Positions 14,991 through 23,315 of a DNA stretch of 64,000 bases are shown piece by piece. How positions within the stretch are numbered: the first letter of the stretch is position 1; every line of letters starts with the position of its first letter. Source of the DNA: Enterococcus mundtii (GTDB lineage: Bacteria > Bacillota > Bacilli > Lactobacillales > Enterococcaceae); assembly GCF_013394305.1 (NCBI RefSeq), contig NZ_AP019810.1:992001-1056000 (forward strand). The letters are read 5' to 3'. Both the position numbers and the translations under genes were made by a program. Under the pieces are notes generated by a model. It saw only the letters and a program-made list of their open reading frames with translations. It was not told where the DNA came from and did not search any database.

Positions 14991-16016
14991 TCATTTTTTA
15001 TAATAATTTTGTCCTGCGGCTTTTTTCAACCGATTCATATAAGCAATACCTAGCCCTTCTTCAGGTGCAACTTGTACTAGAATCAGATCAAGAGCTAATC
15101 GATCATCATCTAAGCCACGTAACCCCGCAAACAACCCTTTCGTTGCTGCCTCTACTGAATCATCGTAATACATATACACAGCTGCGACATCCTTGCGTAC
15201 CTGATCAGCAATTGTTGGTCCAGCTAAAACACCGGTACGTAGTTTTTGCTCTTTTGTCCAGATGATCGCCTCTGGCCAATCCTTTTTTTCAACCATTAGT
15301 ACTCGAGTATCAGGTGAGTAATGTTTGTATTTCATCCCCGGTGATTTCGGTGTTTCAGATTCTTTGACCAAATGGCGGTCTGTCGCCACTGGACTTTCAA
15401 TGACAGCTTCTAGTTGCTCTTTCGTGATTGCTCCTGGTCGTAAGATCATCGGCGGTGCAGATGGGTCACTCAGATCAAGTACCGTTGATTCCACACCGAT
15501 CCTCGTCGCCCCATCGTCAATGATTCCTGTGATTTTTCCATTTAGATCATGAAAGACATGGTCTGCTGTTGTTGGACTCGGTTTACCTGAAGTGTTGGCA
15601 CTTGGCCCGACAAGTGGTACACCTGCTAATTGGATTAATTCTAACGTTTTCTTGTTATCTGGCATGCGAAAAGCAGCTGTGGATAAACCACCAGTGACAA
15701 TCCCTGGTAAACTACCTTTTTTGATGTGAAAAATCAAAGTCAGTGGTCCTGGCCAGAAGTTTTTCACAATTTGTTCTGTTAATGGGTGAAAGTTGTCCAC
15801 ATACTCTTTTACTTGTTCGAAGGAGGCGACATGGACGATCAATGGGTTGTCTTGTGGTCGACCTTTCACTGTAAAGACTTGTTTGACAGCCTCCGGTAAA
15901 AGGGCATTAGCTCCTAATCCATAGACAGTTTCCGTTGGAAAAGCCACTAGATTTCCTACTGCTAATTCCTTCGCAGCTTCATTCAATTGTGTTTCATCAT
16001 ATTTAATTGTTTCCAC
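14991..16016 (-). CDS. ywlC: L-threonylcarbamoyladenylate synthase (Sua5/YwlC)
   Basis: Makes threonylcarbamoyl-AMP from Thr, bicarbonate and ATP, the first step of t6A tRNA modification. 341 residues, the long Sua5 form. The N-terminal YrdC domain has FPTETVYGLGANAL, KGRPQDNPLIVH, WPGPLT and GPSANTSGKPSPT. The C-terminal Sua5 domain of about 120 residues follows SPGMKYKHYSP. GTG start at 16016. Downstream of tdk-prfA-prmC on the same strand, separated from prmC by a 192-base gap rich in DnaA-box-like sites. The neighbouring order is conserved in many Firmicutes. Confidence 0.92.
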   Translation of the reverse strand: METIKYDETQLNEAAKELAVGNLVAFPTETVYGLGANALLPEAVKQVFTVKGRPQDNPLIVHVASFEQVKEYVDNFHPLTEQIVKNFWPGPLTLIFHIKKGSLPGIVTGGLSTAAFRMPDNKKTLELIQLAGVPLVGPSANTSGKPSPTTADHVFHDLNGKITGIIDDGATRIGVESTVLDLSDPSAPPMILRPGAITKEQLEAVIESPVATDRHLVKESETPKSPGMKYKHYSPDTRVLMVEKKDWPEAIIWTKEQKLRTGVLAGPTIADQVRKDVAAVYMYYDDSVEAATKGLFAGLRGLDDDRLALDLILVQVAPEEGLGIAYMNRLKKAAGQNYYKK

Positions 16017-16019
16017 AGT

Positions 16020-16206
16020 CTATCCACATCCTCTTTTTTCAAAATCCTTGTTTTATTCCGTTTTTTCAGGTAGTTATACACAAATTGTTGATAACTAGTT
16101 TGTCAATAGTGGATAAGCATGTTGATAACTAAAATATTCGTTTTCATCCTTATCAAATCAGTGTTTTTTTATTATAAAAAAACAGAAAAAAATTTTTTCA
16201 TCCACA
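16020..16206. promoter_or_regulatory. cluster of DnaA-box-like sites
   Basis: Six 9-mers match TTATNCACA / TTATCCACA with no more than one mismatch in 187 bases: CTATCCACA (16020), TTATACACA (16074, perfect to TTATNCACA), then on the other strand TTATCAACA (16086-16094), TTATCCACT (16108-16116), TTATCAACA (16120-16128), and TCATCCACA (16198). Four lie within 55 bases. This fills almost the whole gap between ywlC and prmC. No dnaA, dnaN or rpmH nearby, so it is not the replication origin; DnaA titration or DnaA-dependent regulation is the natural reading. Confidence 0.55.
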
Positions 16207-16208
16207 AA

Positions 16209-17045
16209 CTAATTGGTAACAAAAATCATTCGATCATTTCCTGCCATATCTTTTTTGATCCGTACTTTTTTTGTCGGAAAGGCTTGCTCCATGATTGCTT
16301 TGACAGCTGCTCCTTGTTGGAAACCAATCTCTAAAAAAAGTTGTCCATCGCTAGCTAATATTTGTGCAGCTTCCTTTGCGATTTTCTGGTAGATCGCTAA
16401 ACCATCTTCTTCAGCAAACAATGCCATCTTCGGTTCATAGGTTCGTACACTCTGATCCATCACCGACCATTCTGCTCGACTGATATAAGGGGGATTAGAA
16501 ATAATGACATCAAAGGTTTGATCCATGACAGGTTCCAACGTATCACCATGATAAAAATTGATCGTTGTTTGTTCATGTTCTGCATTTTCCTTAGCGACAG
16601 CTAGTGCTTCTAAAGATAAATCAATTGCTGAGACTTGCCAATTTTTTCTAGCAGCTTTCAAGCTGATGGCGATTGCTCCAGTTCCTGTACCGATATCCAC
16701 GACATTTAAGGTTTCTTCGCTTGTTTTTGCCAAACACAGTGCGACTAATTCTTCGGTTTCTGGACGAGGAATCAAAGTTGCTTCCGTGACTTTCAAGCGG
16801 TGATCAAAAAATTCAGCATAACCTAATAAATAGTGGGGCGGATAATGTTGCACTAGTCGTTGCATATCTGCATCGATCATGGCTTGATCCTCGGCTGTGA
16901 TCGGTTCATTCATTCGCATGAGCCAATCCAGTTTCGTCCACTGCTTTCGTTCAAGAAAGACAAACTGGATATTATACCCTTCTACTCCTTGTTCTTCTAA
17001 AAAAGAAGAAGCCCGTGTGAGGACTTCTCGATAGGTTTTATCCAT
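16209..17045 (-). CDS. prmC: peptide chain release factor N5-glutamine methyltransferase
   Basis: Methylates the GGQ glutamine of release factors RF1/RF2. 278 residues. The AdoMet site is [15 protein letters not shown] and the diagnostic substrate motif NPPYI appears as [12 protein letters not shown]. The N-terminal helical domain includes [14 protein letters not shown] and PRPETEELV. Start overlaps the 3' end of prfA by 8 bases, so enzyme and substrate are co-translated from one operon (tdk-prfA-prmC), a widely conserved arrangement. Confidence 0.95.
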   Translation of the reverse strand: MDKTYREVLTRASSFLEEQGVEGYNIQFVFLERKQWTKLDWLMRMNEPITAEDQAMIDADMQRLVQHYPPHYLLGYAEFFDHRLKVTEATLIPRPETEELVALCLAKTSEETLNVVDIGTGTGAIAISLKAARKNWQVSAIDLSLEALAVAKENAEHEQTTINFYHGDTLEPVMDQTFDVIISNPPYISRAEWSVMDQSVRTYEPKMALFAEEDGLAIYQKIAKEAAQILASDGQLFLEIGFQQGAAVKAIMEQAFPTKKVRIKKDMAGNDRMIFVTN

Positions 17046-18111
17046 TTTGCATCTCTTCCAACTTAGATGTTTGGTCGTACACGATCAATGCGTCGACGAT
17101 CTCATCTAGTTTTCCTGCTAGAATCTGATCCAATTTTTGGATCGTCAAGCCAATACGGTGGTCGGTCACGCGATTTTGAGGGAAGTTATACGTACGGATA
17201 CGCTCTGAACGATCCCCAGTCCCTACCGCAGATTTACGGTTCGCATCATATTCGCTTTGTGCTTCTTGTTGGATCTTGTCGTAGACGCGCGCACGTAAGA
17301 CTTTCATCGCTTTCTCACGGTTTTTCAATTGTGAACGTTCATCTTGCATCGCCACCACGATTCCAGTTGGTAAGTGAGTCAAACGTACCGCAGATGCTGT
17401 CTTATTAACATGCTGTCCACCGGCTCCAGAAGCGTGGTAAATATCGACGCGGATATCCTTGTCAGCCAGATCGATCTCTACTTCTTCTGCTTCAGGCATG
17501 ACAACGACAGTTGCCGTTGATGTATGGATACGTCCTTGAGATTCTGTTGAAGGGACACGTTGGACCCGATGTGCGCCACTTTCATATTTTAATTTCGAAT
17601 AGACATTTTCACCTGAGATCATCATGATGACTTCTTTATAGCCACCGATCCCTGTCACACTTGCTTCCAAGACTTCTGTTTTCCAGCCTTGGCTCTCTGC
17701 GTATCGTTGATACATTGAGAAAAGATCCCCTGCAAATAGTGCGGCTTCGTCGCCACCAGCGGCTCCGCGAATCTCCATGATAATGTTTTTGTCATCGTTT
17801 GGATCTTTTGGAAGTAACAAAATCTTGATTTTTTCTTCTAGTTCTTCTTTTTCTTTTTTCAAATCAGCTAATTCTTCTTTAGCCATCTCTGCCATTTCGT
17901 CGTCTAACTTTTCGCCGAGTAATTCTTCTGTATCTTTGATCCCTTGAACAACTTCCTTGTAGCGACGATAAACTTCAACCGTTTCACGTGTATTTGCTTC
18001 TTCTTTTGAAAGCTGCATGAAACGTTTCGTATCTGAAATCACTTCTGGGTCACTCAGTAGTTCCCCAAGCTCTTCGTAACGGTCTTCGATTGATTGTAAT
18101 TGATCGTACAT
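17038..18111 (-). CDS. prfA: peptide chain release factor 1
   Basis: Recognises UAA/UAG and triggers peptide release in the ribosomal A site. 357 residues with the start at 18111 ([24 protein letters not shown]), preceded by AGAAGGAG 7 bases upstream; the longer frame into tdk is not used. The GGQ motif lies in [18 protein letters not shown] and the anticodon-mimic region precedes it. [10 protein letters not shown] is the conserved C-terminal segment. The gene starts 3 bases after the tdk stop and overlaps prmC. Confidence 0.97.
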   Translation of the reverse strand: MYDQLQSIEDRYEELGELLSDPEVISDTKRFMQLSKEEANTRETVEVYRRYKEVVQGIKDTEELLGEKLDDEMAEMAKEELADLKKEKEELEEKIKILLLPKDPNDDKNIIMEIRGAAGGDEAALFAGDLFSMYQRYAESQGWKTEVLEASVTGIGGYKEVIMMISGENVYSKLKYESGAHRVQRVPSTESQGRIHTSTATVVVMPEAEEVEIDLADKDIRVDIYHASGAGGQHVNKTASAVRLTHLPTGIVVAMQDERSQLKNREKAMKVLRARVYDKIQQEAQSEYDANRKSAVGTGDRSERIRTYNFPQNRVTDHRIGLTIQKLDQILAGKLDEIVDALIVYDQTSKLEEMQNG

Positions 18112-18113
18112 GC

Positions 18114-18698
18114 TTAATCTCCTTCTGTGATCATCAATGGATGAAAATAGTGTTTTCGACATACGGGATAATAGGCTTCATTGCCACCAATTTGGACTTG
18201 ATCTCCTTCGTACACCGGTGTTCCGTCTATATAATGTAAATTCATCATTGCTTTTTTATGGCAGAACCAACAGATCGTTTTCATTTCTTCGATTTTGTCT
18301 GCATAAAGCAATAAATATTTCGATCCTTCAAATAATTCATTTCTAAAATCATTTTTTAATCCGAACGCCATCACCGGAATATTGAGTTCATCAACGATTC
18401 TCGTGAATGCTAAGACATGTTCTTTTGTTAAGAACTGCGCTTCATCGATCAATACACAGAATGGTGGATGTTCCATCTGCTGGATGACTTCAAATACATC
18501 GGTCGTTTCAAAAATGGGAATTGCTTCACGTTTCAGCCCGATTCTGCTTGAAACTACGCCAACGCCATCTCTTGTATCGATTCCGCTGGTCATCAAAACA
18601 ACCGGTTTGTTTTGTTCTTCATAATTATGTGCGACTTTTAAGATCTCGATTGTCTTGCCGCTGTTCATTGCGCCGTACTTAAAAAATAGTTGTGCCAT
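18114..18698 (-). CDS. tdk: thymidine kinase
   Basis: Type II thymidine kinase for salvage of thymidine to dTMP. 194 residues from [16 protein letters not shown], where the P-loop GAMNSGKT sits right at the N-terminus as usual. DEAQFL is the catalytic/Walker B region and CWFCHKKA with a later Cys-His forms the structural zinc site. I chose the internal Met at 18698 because the N-terminal extension would place extra residues before a motif that is normally close to the start, and GGAAGG lies before it. First gene of the tdk-prfA-prmC operon. Confidence 0.93.
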   Translation of the reverse strand: MAQLFFKYGAMNSGKTIEILKVAHNYEEQNKPVVLMTSGIDTRDGVGVVSSRIGLKREAIPIFETTDVFEVIQQMEHPPFCVLIDEAQFLTKEHVLAFTRIVDELNIPVMAFGLKNDFRNELFEGSKYLLLYADKIEEMKTICWFCHKKAMMNLHYIDGTPVYEGDQVQIGGNEAYYPVCRKHYFHPLMITEGD

Positions 18699-18876
18699 GT
18701 CCTCATTCACCTTCCAGTTTGTTCCTATGGTATTATACTTGATTTTCAATCATTTTTACAGTGAGAATTTTCGAAGCGAGATTTCCCTAGTGTAAATGTT
18801 GGTATTTTCGTTATAAATCAATAAACTACCCGCCCTTCTTTTGGTATAATCGAATGAAAAATAAAGGAGGGCACTT

Positions 18877-19475
18877 ATGTCCGAAATATTCCACCAAATG
18901 GCGAACCATTATGATACCCCCGAACGAATACAATTAGCTGCTACGATTCGTTCAGCTGTTGAAAAAGAATTTTCTGCACAGACTCATGACCAGAAATTGA
19001 TCGATTACGGTGGGGGAACTGGTCTTGTCACGTTACCCTTTGCCTCACGTTTTAAAGAAGTGATCATTATAGATTCAGCCGCAGGAATGCTAGCGATGGC
19101 TGATAAAAAAATCAAAGAGGCAAAACAAGCAAATGTACGAACACTTGAATTGGATGCTACAAAGGATTTGCCGGCAGAGAAAGCCGACATCATCTTACTA
19201 TCTTTAGTCTTGTTACATATTCCAGAAACGAAAGTCATTTTAAAACAACTTTCGCAATGCTTCATCCAAGCGGAAAACTTTATATCGTTGACTTCGATAA
19301 GAACGAAAAGATCCAGCATCCAAAAGTCCATAATGGTTTTGACCACGAGGAGCTAAGAGAACAATTGAAGCTTGCTGGATTTAAACCACTCTCAATTGAA
19401 ACATTCCATCACGGAAAAAACTTGTTCATGAAACAAGATGCTTCTTTGTTTTTGGCTATAGCAATCAAAGAATAA
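18877..19475 (+). pseudogene. class I SAM-dependent methyltransferase, frameshifted
   Basis: A strong AAGGAGG ribosome binding site precedes ATG at 18877. The first about 130 codons give a Rossmann methyltransferase: IDYGGGTGLVTLPFA (AdoMet site), VIIIDSAAGML, LELDATKDLP and IILLSLVLLHIPE. Near 19255 the frame breaks. The natural continuation (MLHPSGKLYIVDFDKNEK... to SLFLAIAIKE) is in another frame. Adding one base between TCG and CAATG at about 19252-19255 would join them into a protein of about 199 residues. So a one-base deletion, real or technical. Substrate unknown; the fold is like small-molecule methyltransferases. Confidence 0.82.
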
Positions 19476-19512
19476 GCATTTTCTATTTCTATAAAAAAAC
19501 CTTTCATAAATA

Positions 19513-19682
19513 CGCAAAGTGTCTGTGACATTAGTCCTCTTGTACCACCTAAAACCGAATAAACGGCGGGAACAGAAGTAATCTCTTCGGAAATAAGGCG
19601 CCATCCACAAAAATTTGAAGAACAATTTTCGTGGATGGCGCCTTATTTCTCGAGGCTGAACACTTCTGTCCCGACCTCTTTT
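19513..19682 (+). repeat. dispersed palindromic intergenic repeat, copy B
   Basis: The core is a 25-base inverted repeat with one mismatch (19591-19615 against 19624-19648) containing AAATAAGGCGCCATCCAC. Outer arms GGAACAGAAGT / ACTTCTGTCC extend the palindrome to about 110 bases. The left flank 19513-19566 (ACCACCTAAAACCGAATAAACGG region) is shared with 590-646, and the outer blocks with copy A near 13.3 kb. No protein is encoded. It lies between convergent genes and may also terminate both transcripts. Confidence 0.75.
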
Positions 19683-19729
19683 GATTATTTTAATTGAGTT
19701 CGTATTTGTTTAGTTCTTCCACTAATCAA

Positions 19730-20695
19730 TTAGTTTGAACTATCTGTCGAAGTACTTGTCGAAGCTTCAGTTGAAGCATCGGTTGAACTTTCGCTTGTGG
19801 ATGGTTCCGTCATCAAGCCACTTAGTACGTTTTTGAAATCTTCATCTTTGATTTTTACATTTGCTTTTTTCAATTCATTACGCACAGCTTCTTGTTGGAA
19901 TGTTGGATCTGCTATTTTTGTCTCTGTTGCTATTTTTTCTAATTCATCTTTATATTTCGACATATCATTGCCTTTTTCTTGTTGTTTGACCATTTTCACA
20001 AGATAATATTCCGTGGCGTTCGTAGAGGAATTAGTCGCTGTGATAACATCAGATACTTCCTCATTTTTAAGTTTGAACGCTGCTTGTTTGACTTCTGTTG
20101 GCACACTTTTAGATTGCGAGTCAAAGGTGATTTCTCCACCCTTTTCTTTTGTCGCTTCATCGGTCGATTTTTCTTTGGCGATTTTAGCAAAGTCGCCCCC
20201 TTCATCGAGTGACTTTTTGATTTCCTTGGCTTCATCTTCGCTACTTACTTTAATCAATTGTGCCTCTACTTCTGGATGGAAGTTTTCCCACGCTGTTTTA
20301 AGATCTTCATCCGTCAATTCGACATTCGCTCGTAAACCTGCTTTGTAAGCTAACCCTCTTTTTATTTCTTCTTTATAAGATTCAGTTGTATAGCCCGCTA
20401 ATTTCAATTGCGAATCGAAAGAATCACCGAGTGCTTCTTTGCTAGCGTTGTATTCTTTATCTACATCTTCAGCCGTAATTTTGTCGCCATAATTTTCTTC
20501 AAAAATCTGGAAGATGATCAAATCTTGGACAGCGGTCTCCGCACCCTTGATTTTTTTCAAGTGGTCCACTAGTTCCTGCTCTGAGATGGTACCGCCTTTA
20601 TACGTCACTGCAGCTTGATCTGAAGGATTTGTTGAACATGCAGAAAACAAAACCAGTCCTGATGATACAGCTAATATTGAGATGAATTTTTTCAT
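19730..20695 (-). CDS. prsA: PrsA-type peptidyl-prolyl isomerase lipoprotein
   Basis: Extracytoplasmic foldase that helps secreted proteins fold after Sec export. 321 residues: a signal peptide with lipobox LFSAC (Cys about 20), an N-terminal chaperone region, a parvulin domain in the middle (EVEAQLIKVSSEDEAKEIKKSL, then GGEITFDSQSKSVPTEVKQAAF) and a C-terminal helical part ending in a Ser/Thr/Ala-rich tail. Lipid anchoring at the outer face of the membrane is predicted. Monocistronic. Length and domain order fit enterococcal PrsA. Confidence 0.92.
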   Translation of the reverse strand: MKKFISILAVSSGLVLFSACSTNPSDQAAVTYKGGTISEQELVDHLKKIKGAETAVQDLIIFQIFEENYGDKITAEDVDKEYNASKEALGDSFDSQLKLAGYTTESYKEEIKRGLAYKAGLRANVELTDEDLKTAWENFHPEVEAQLIKVSSEDEAKEIKKSLDEGGDFAKIAKEKSTDEATKEKGGEITFDSQSKSVPTEVKQAAFKLKNEEVSDVITATNSSTNATEYYLVKMVKQQEKGNDMSKYKDELEKIATETKIADPTFQQEAVRNELKKANVKIKDEDFKNVLSGLMTEPSTSESSTDASTEASTSTSTDSSN

Positions 20696-20835
20696 GCTGT
20701 CACTCCTATATATTTTAATAGTTATTTATATCTATGTGTCTTTCACTTTAGCCTTACTTTATGAACAAACTTTGAAAATAACGTGATTTTATAAAAAAAT
20801 TATACTTGATCACTTGTTGTTGTAGTTTATATAAC

Positions 20836-20875
20836 AAAAAAACCTCAACATTCCAAACGAATGTTGAGGTTTTTT
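20836..20875 (-). terminator. terminator of signal peptidase gene (bidirectional)
   Basis: AAAAAACCTCAACATTC / GAATGTTGAGGTTTTTT, perfect 17-base arms with a 5-base loop, 55 bases after the lepB stop on the minus strand. Confidence 0.85.
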
Positions 20876-20930
20876 CAGGGTATATCTTTACTGTTTAGAG
20901 TTATATCGCTATCGCATTACGTATCATCGA

Positions 20931-21500
20931 TTAAATGATATTGATCTTATTCAACGGCCAATAGCGGAAAACGACTTTACCTTGGATCAAGTCTTCATCG
21001 ACTAAACCAAACATGCGGCTGTCTTTTGAGATCAAACGATTGTCGCCCAGTACCAAGTATTGTCCTTCCGGAACAGTGAATTCAAAATCACTGGTGAACG
21101 TTTCAGCATTTTCAGCTTGCGATTGGAAGGCTGAATTATAAGAATATTCCTCTTGTAGTTTGTCTTCTGAAAATTCTTTTTTATACTCATCTAAGTAGGG
21201 TTCATCTTGCTTTTCCCCATTGATGTATAGTTGATCATCTTCCATTTTCACAGTATCGCCTGGCATCCCAATGATTCGTTTGACGATCATCCGTTCTTCA
21301 TCCCCAGGTTCTTTTGTTGTAATGATATCCCAGCGGTCAAAATCTGAGATTTTAGATGAGATCAAACGTTGCCCATCATGTAACGAAGGGTCCATGGAAT
21401 GACCACTCACTGTGACTGGTGTGAATACATAGACTCTTGCCAAAATGATGGCGGCTAAAACAACGATCAAGATTCCCCAATTTTTCAAAAAGTTTTTCAC
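20931..21500 (-). CDS. lepB: type I signal peptidase
   Basis: Cleaves signal peptides of Sec-exported proteins at the membrane surface. 189 residues with one N-terminal membrane helix (NWGILIVVLAAIILARVYVF). The catalytic Ser is in SGHSMDPSLHDGQ and the Lys in ERMIVKRIIGMPGD; YLVLGDNRLISKDSRMFG is the conserved box E. Start is GTG at 21500 because AGGAGG lies 6 bases before it; the longer frame would contain that site inside the coding region. Monocistronic, strong terminator. Gram-positive SipS-like in size. Confidence 0.94.
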   Translation of the reverse strand: MKNFLKNWGILIVVLAAIILARVYVFTPVTVSGHSMDPSLHDGQRLISSKISDFDRWDIITTKEPGDEERMIVKRIIGMPGDTVKMEDDQLYINGEKQDEPYLDEYKKEFSEDKLQEEYSYNSAFQSQAENAETFTSDFEFTVPEGQYLVLGDNRLISKDSRMFGLVDEDLIQGKVVFRYWPLNKINII

Positions 21501-21706
21501 TTTATACCTCCTATTAACCAAACATTTTTATGTTATTTTTTATTTATTTGTTAGCTATTCTTTATTTTACATTTTTTATCAATTAAAAGAAAGAATAAGT
21601 GTCGGATCGTGTTGGGAATAATCCGTTTTTTTTTAGAAATGTTTTTTTGAACTTCATGTATCTTTCATATTAGAGCGAAATAAATACTCGATGGAGAAGA
21701 TTTATC

Positions 21707-22486
21707 CTATACTTTTGATTTTTTTCTTCGTTGGCTTCGACTGTATGTCACTTCACCTTCTTGTTCTTTTGGTTGATTTTTCTTGATGATCAACTTCAAA
21801 CGATAGGGTTCATGGTATCTAAGACCATCTTTGACAAAATCACCGCCTGCAAGGAATAAGCCTACGGGTTCAATATGATCTTCTGGCGAGTCGACCTTGA
21901 TCGTTCCTACTTTTTCCATGCTGGAATAATTACGGCCGATACTTAATTGATAAGTTTTGTCGGAGACTTTTTTCACATAATAGTAGGGATAAAGTGTATT
22001 TCGATCAATCAAGAAACCGTCCATTCGACCAAGTTCATTGACCTTGATTTCCCCTTTTTCAATCAAATAACGCATATTCTCTGCTAGTTTCAATTGGTAG
22101 TCTTCATCGAATAGAACATTGGCTTTTTCTGTATTGACTTTGTCGATATTTCCGTTGTTCCCGCGAACCGTTTCTCCTTCAATATTGAATGCTTCATCAG
22201 GTAGATATTTTACGATCACTTGGGTCACATCGGCTTTTGAATTTTTATCAAAAAAGTAATAAAACACATTTAGAACAGTGAAATATAAAAGAACTAAAAA
22301 GCCTAATCCATATAAAAAGAACTGCAAATAGTTTTGATTTTGCCATAATCCATAAACAATCCGTAAAAGGTAAACGGTCGGAATCACACTTAATATAGTA
22401 TAGCCTCGGTTCAAATATTTAGGACTGATATCTAAATATCCTAAAAACTTGTGTATCCCATTGATGATATCTAATATAAATGTCAT
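21707..22486 (-). CDS. conserved membrane protein of unknown function (possibly DUF6681)
   Basis: 259 residues. Two membrane segments near residues 28-50 and 57-80 (YTILSVIPTVYLLRIVYGLW and FFLYGLGFLVLLYFTVLNVFYYFF) are followed by about 170 soluble residues with a very basic tail (SRSQRRKKSKV). I associate it with a conserved Lactobacillales family (DUF6681 from memory, not verified). Its ATG overlaps the stop of the upstream secreted Thr/Ser-rich protein by 4 bases, so the two are translationally coupled and probably act together. Enzymatic motifs are not evident. Confidence 0.6.
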   Translation of the reverse strand: MTFILDIINGIHKFLGYLDISPKYLNRGYTILSVIPTVYLLRIVYGLWQNQNYLQFFLYGLGFLVLLYFTVLNVFYYFFDKNSKADVTQVIVKYLPDEAFNIEGETVRGNNGNIDKVNTEKANVLFDEDYQLKLAENMRYLIEKGEIKVNELGRMDGFLIDRNTLYPYYYVKKVSDKTYQLSIGRNYSSMEKVGTIKVDSPEDHIEPVGLFLAGGDFVKDGLRYHEPYRLKLIIKKNQPKEQEGEVTYSRSQRRKKSKV

Positions 22487-22956
22487 TCTTCATCACCTGC
22501 CTGTTGATTATACATCTGTGTTTCAGCGGATTGCTCTGTAGGTGCATTATTTTCATTTAGATTGCCTTCACTTGGCGTAGAAGTACTTGGCGTTGTATTA
22601 GGCGTCGTACTGCTTGGTGTAGTGGCACTTGGCGTCGTACTTGAACCGCTGTCGTCCCCTTGATTTTGACTAGTCGAATCGGTCGTATATCCTGTATTTC
22701 CTTCATCCACGGAACTTTCTGGTATTGAGTTTTGGTTGTATGTAGAATTGGTTGTGTCTTGTTCTACAGTCGTCGGTGTTGTTTCTACCGTGTCATTCGT
22801 TTGCCCTGTTCCTTCATTGGTAGAAGTCGTCGTAGTCTCTGTGGAACGACTTGGTGCACGATAGCTAGAACTATTAACAATGCCTGTTGTGGTAGCAACA
22901 ATCGTCGAAATCGTCAATACAGCGATTGGCTTTAATATAGGTGCTACTTTTCGCAT
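22483..22956 (-). CDS. secreted or membrane-tethered Thr/Ser-rich low-complexity protein
   Basis: 157 residues: a hydrophobic N-terminus (VAPILKPIAVLTISTIVATTTGIV) that can be a signal peptide or anchor, then about 125 residues that are almost all Thr, Ser, Gln, Asn, Pro and Gly with repeats of TPSTTPS type. No folded domain is visible. Such stretches act as flexible stalks or mucin-like spacers outside the membrane. Coupled by a 4-base overlap to the membrane protein that follows. The divergent gene upstream is ktrB. Confidence 0.6.
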   Translation of the reverse strand: MRKVAPILKPIAVLTISTIVATTTGIVNSSSYRAPSRSTETTTTSTNEGTGQTNDTVETTPTTVEQDTTNSTYNQNSIPESSVDEGNTGYTTDSTSQNQGDDSGSSTTPSATTPSSTTPNTTPSTSTPSEGNLNENNAPTEQSAETQMYNQQAGDEE

Positions 22957-23254
22957 ATTCTCTCATCCTTTTCCTTGTTGCCGCTTGAAGTCTTGATCCG
23001 TTTGGCAAAAATTGATTTTTCTCACACGTATTCTTTAGTTTTACCATAAATTTCTTATTTTTTTCTTATTTTTTCATGAAACTTTTGTGTAGATTACTCA
23101 AATGTTGTTTTAGTCGTAATCAGACAGTCTATGACTAGTTGATACACTTCATTTTATCATGGATCTCCCTCCAAGTTGTTTCGCAAAGTCATCTTTATTA
23201 TAAGACACTTTTCCAATAACTAAAATCCTAGTAAATTTTAGTTTTATTATTTCT
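22957..23254. other. divergent intergenic region
   Basis: About 300 AT-rich bases between the Thr/Ser-rich protein gene (minus) and the ktrB promoter (plus). Apart from promoter-like AT-rich hexamers I see no gene, RNA or repeat. In particular I find no c-di-AMP riboswitch of the kind that sometimes precedes potassium transporter genes. Confidence 0.4.
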
Positions 23255-23283
23255 TTGTGTATTTATTTTATTGTCGGTATACT
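23255..23283 (+). promoter_or_regulatory. putative ktrB promoter
   Basis: TTGTGT (23255-23260), 17-base spacer, TATACT (23278-23283), 32 bases before the GTG start at 23316. Confidence 0.55.
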
Positions 23284-23315
23284 GGAAGAAACATCTAACA
23301 AGGAGGATCGAATTT

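Noticed and set aside
22957-23254. c-di-AMP riboswitch before ktrB
   Set aside because: None of the conserved blocks of that class are present and the probable promoter leaves a leader of only about 25 bases.
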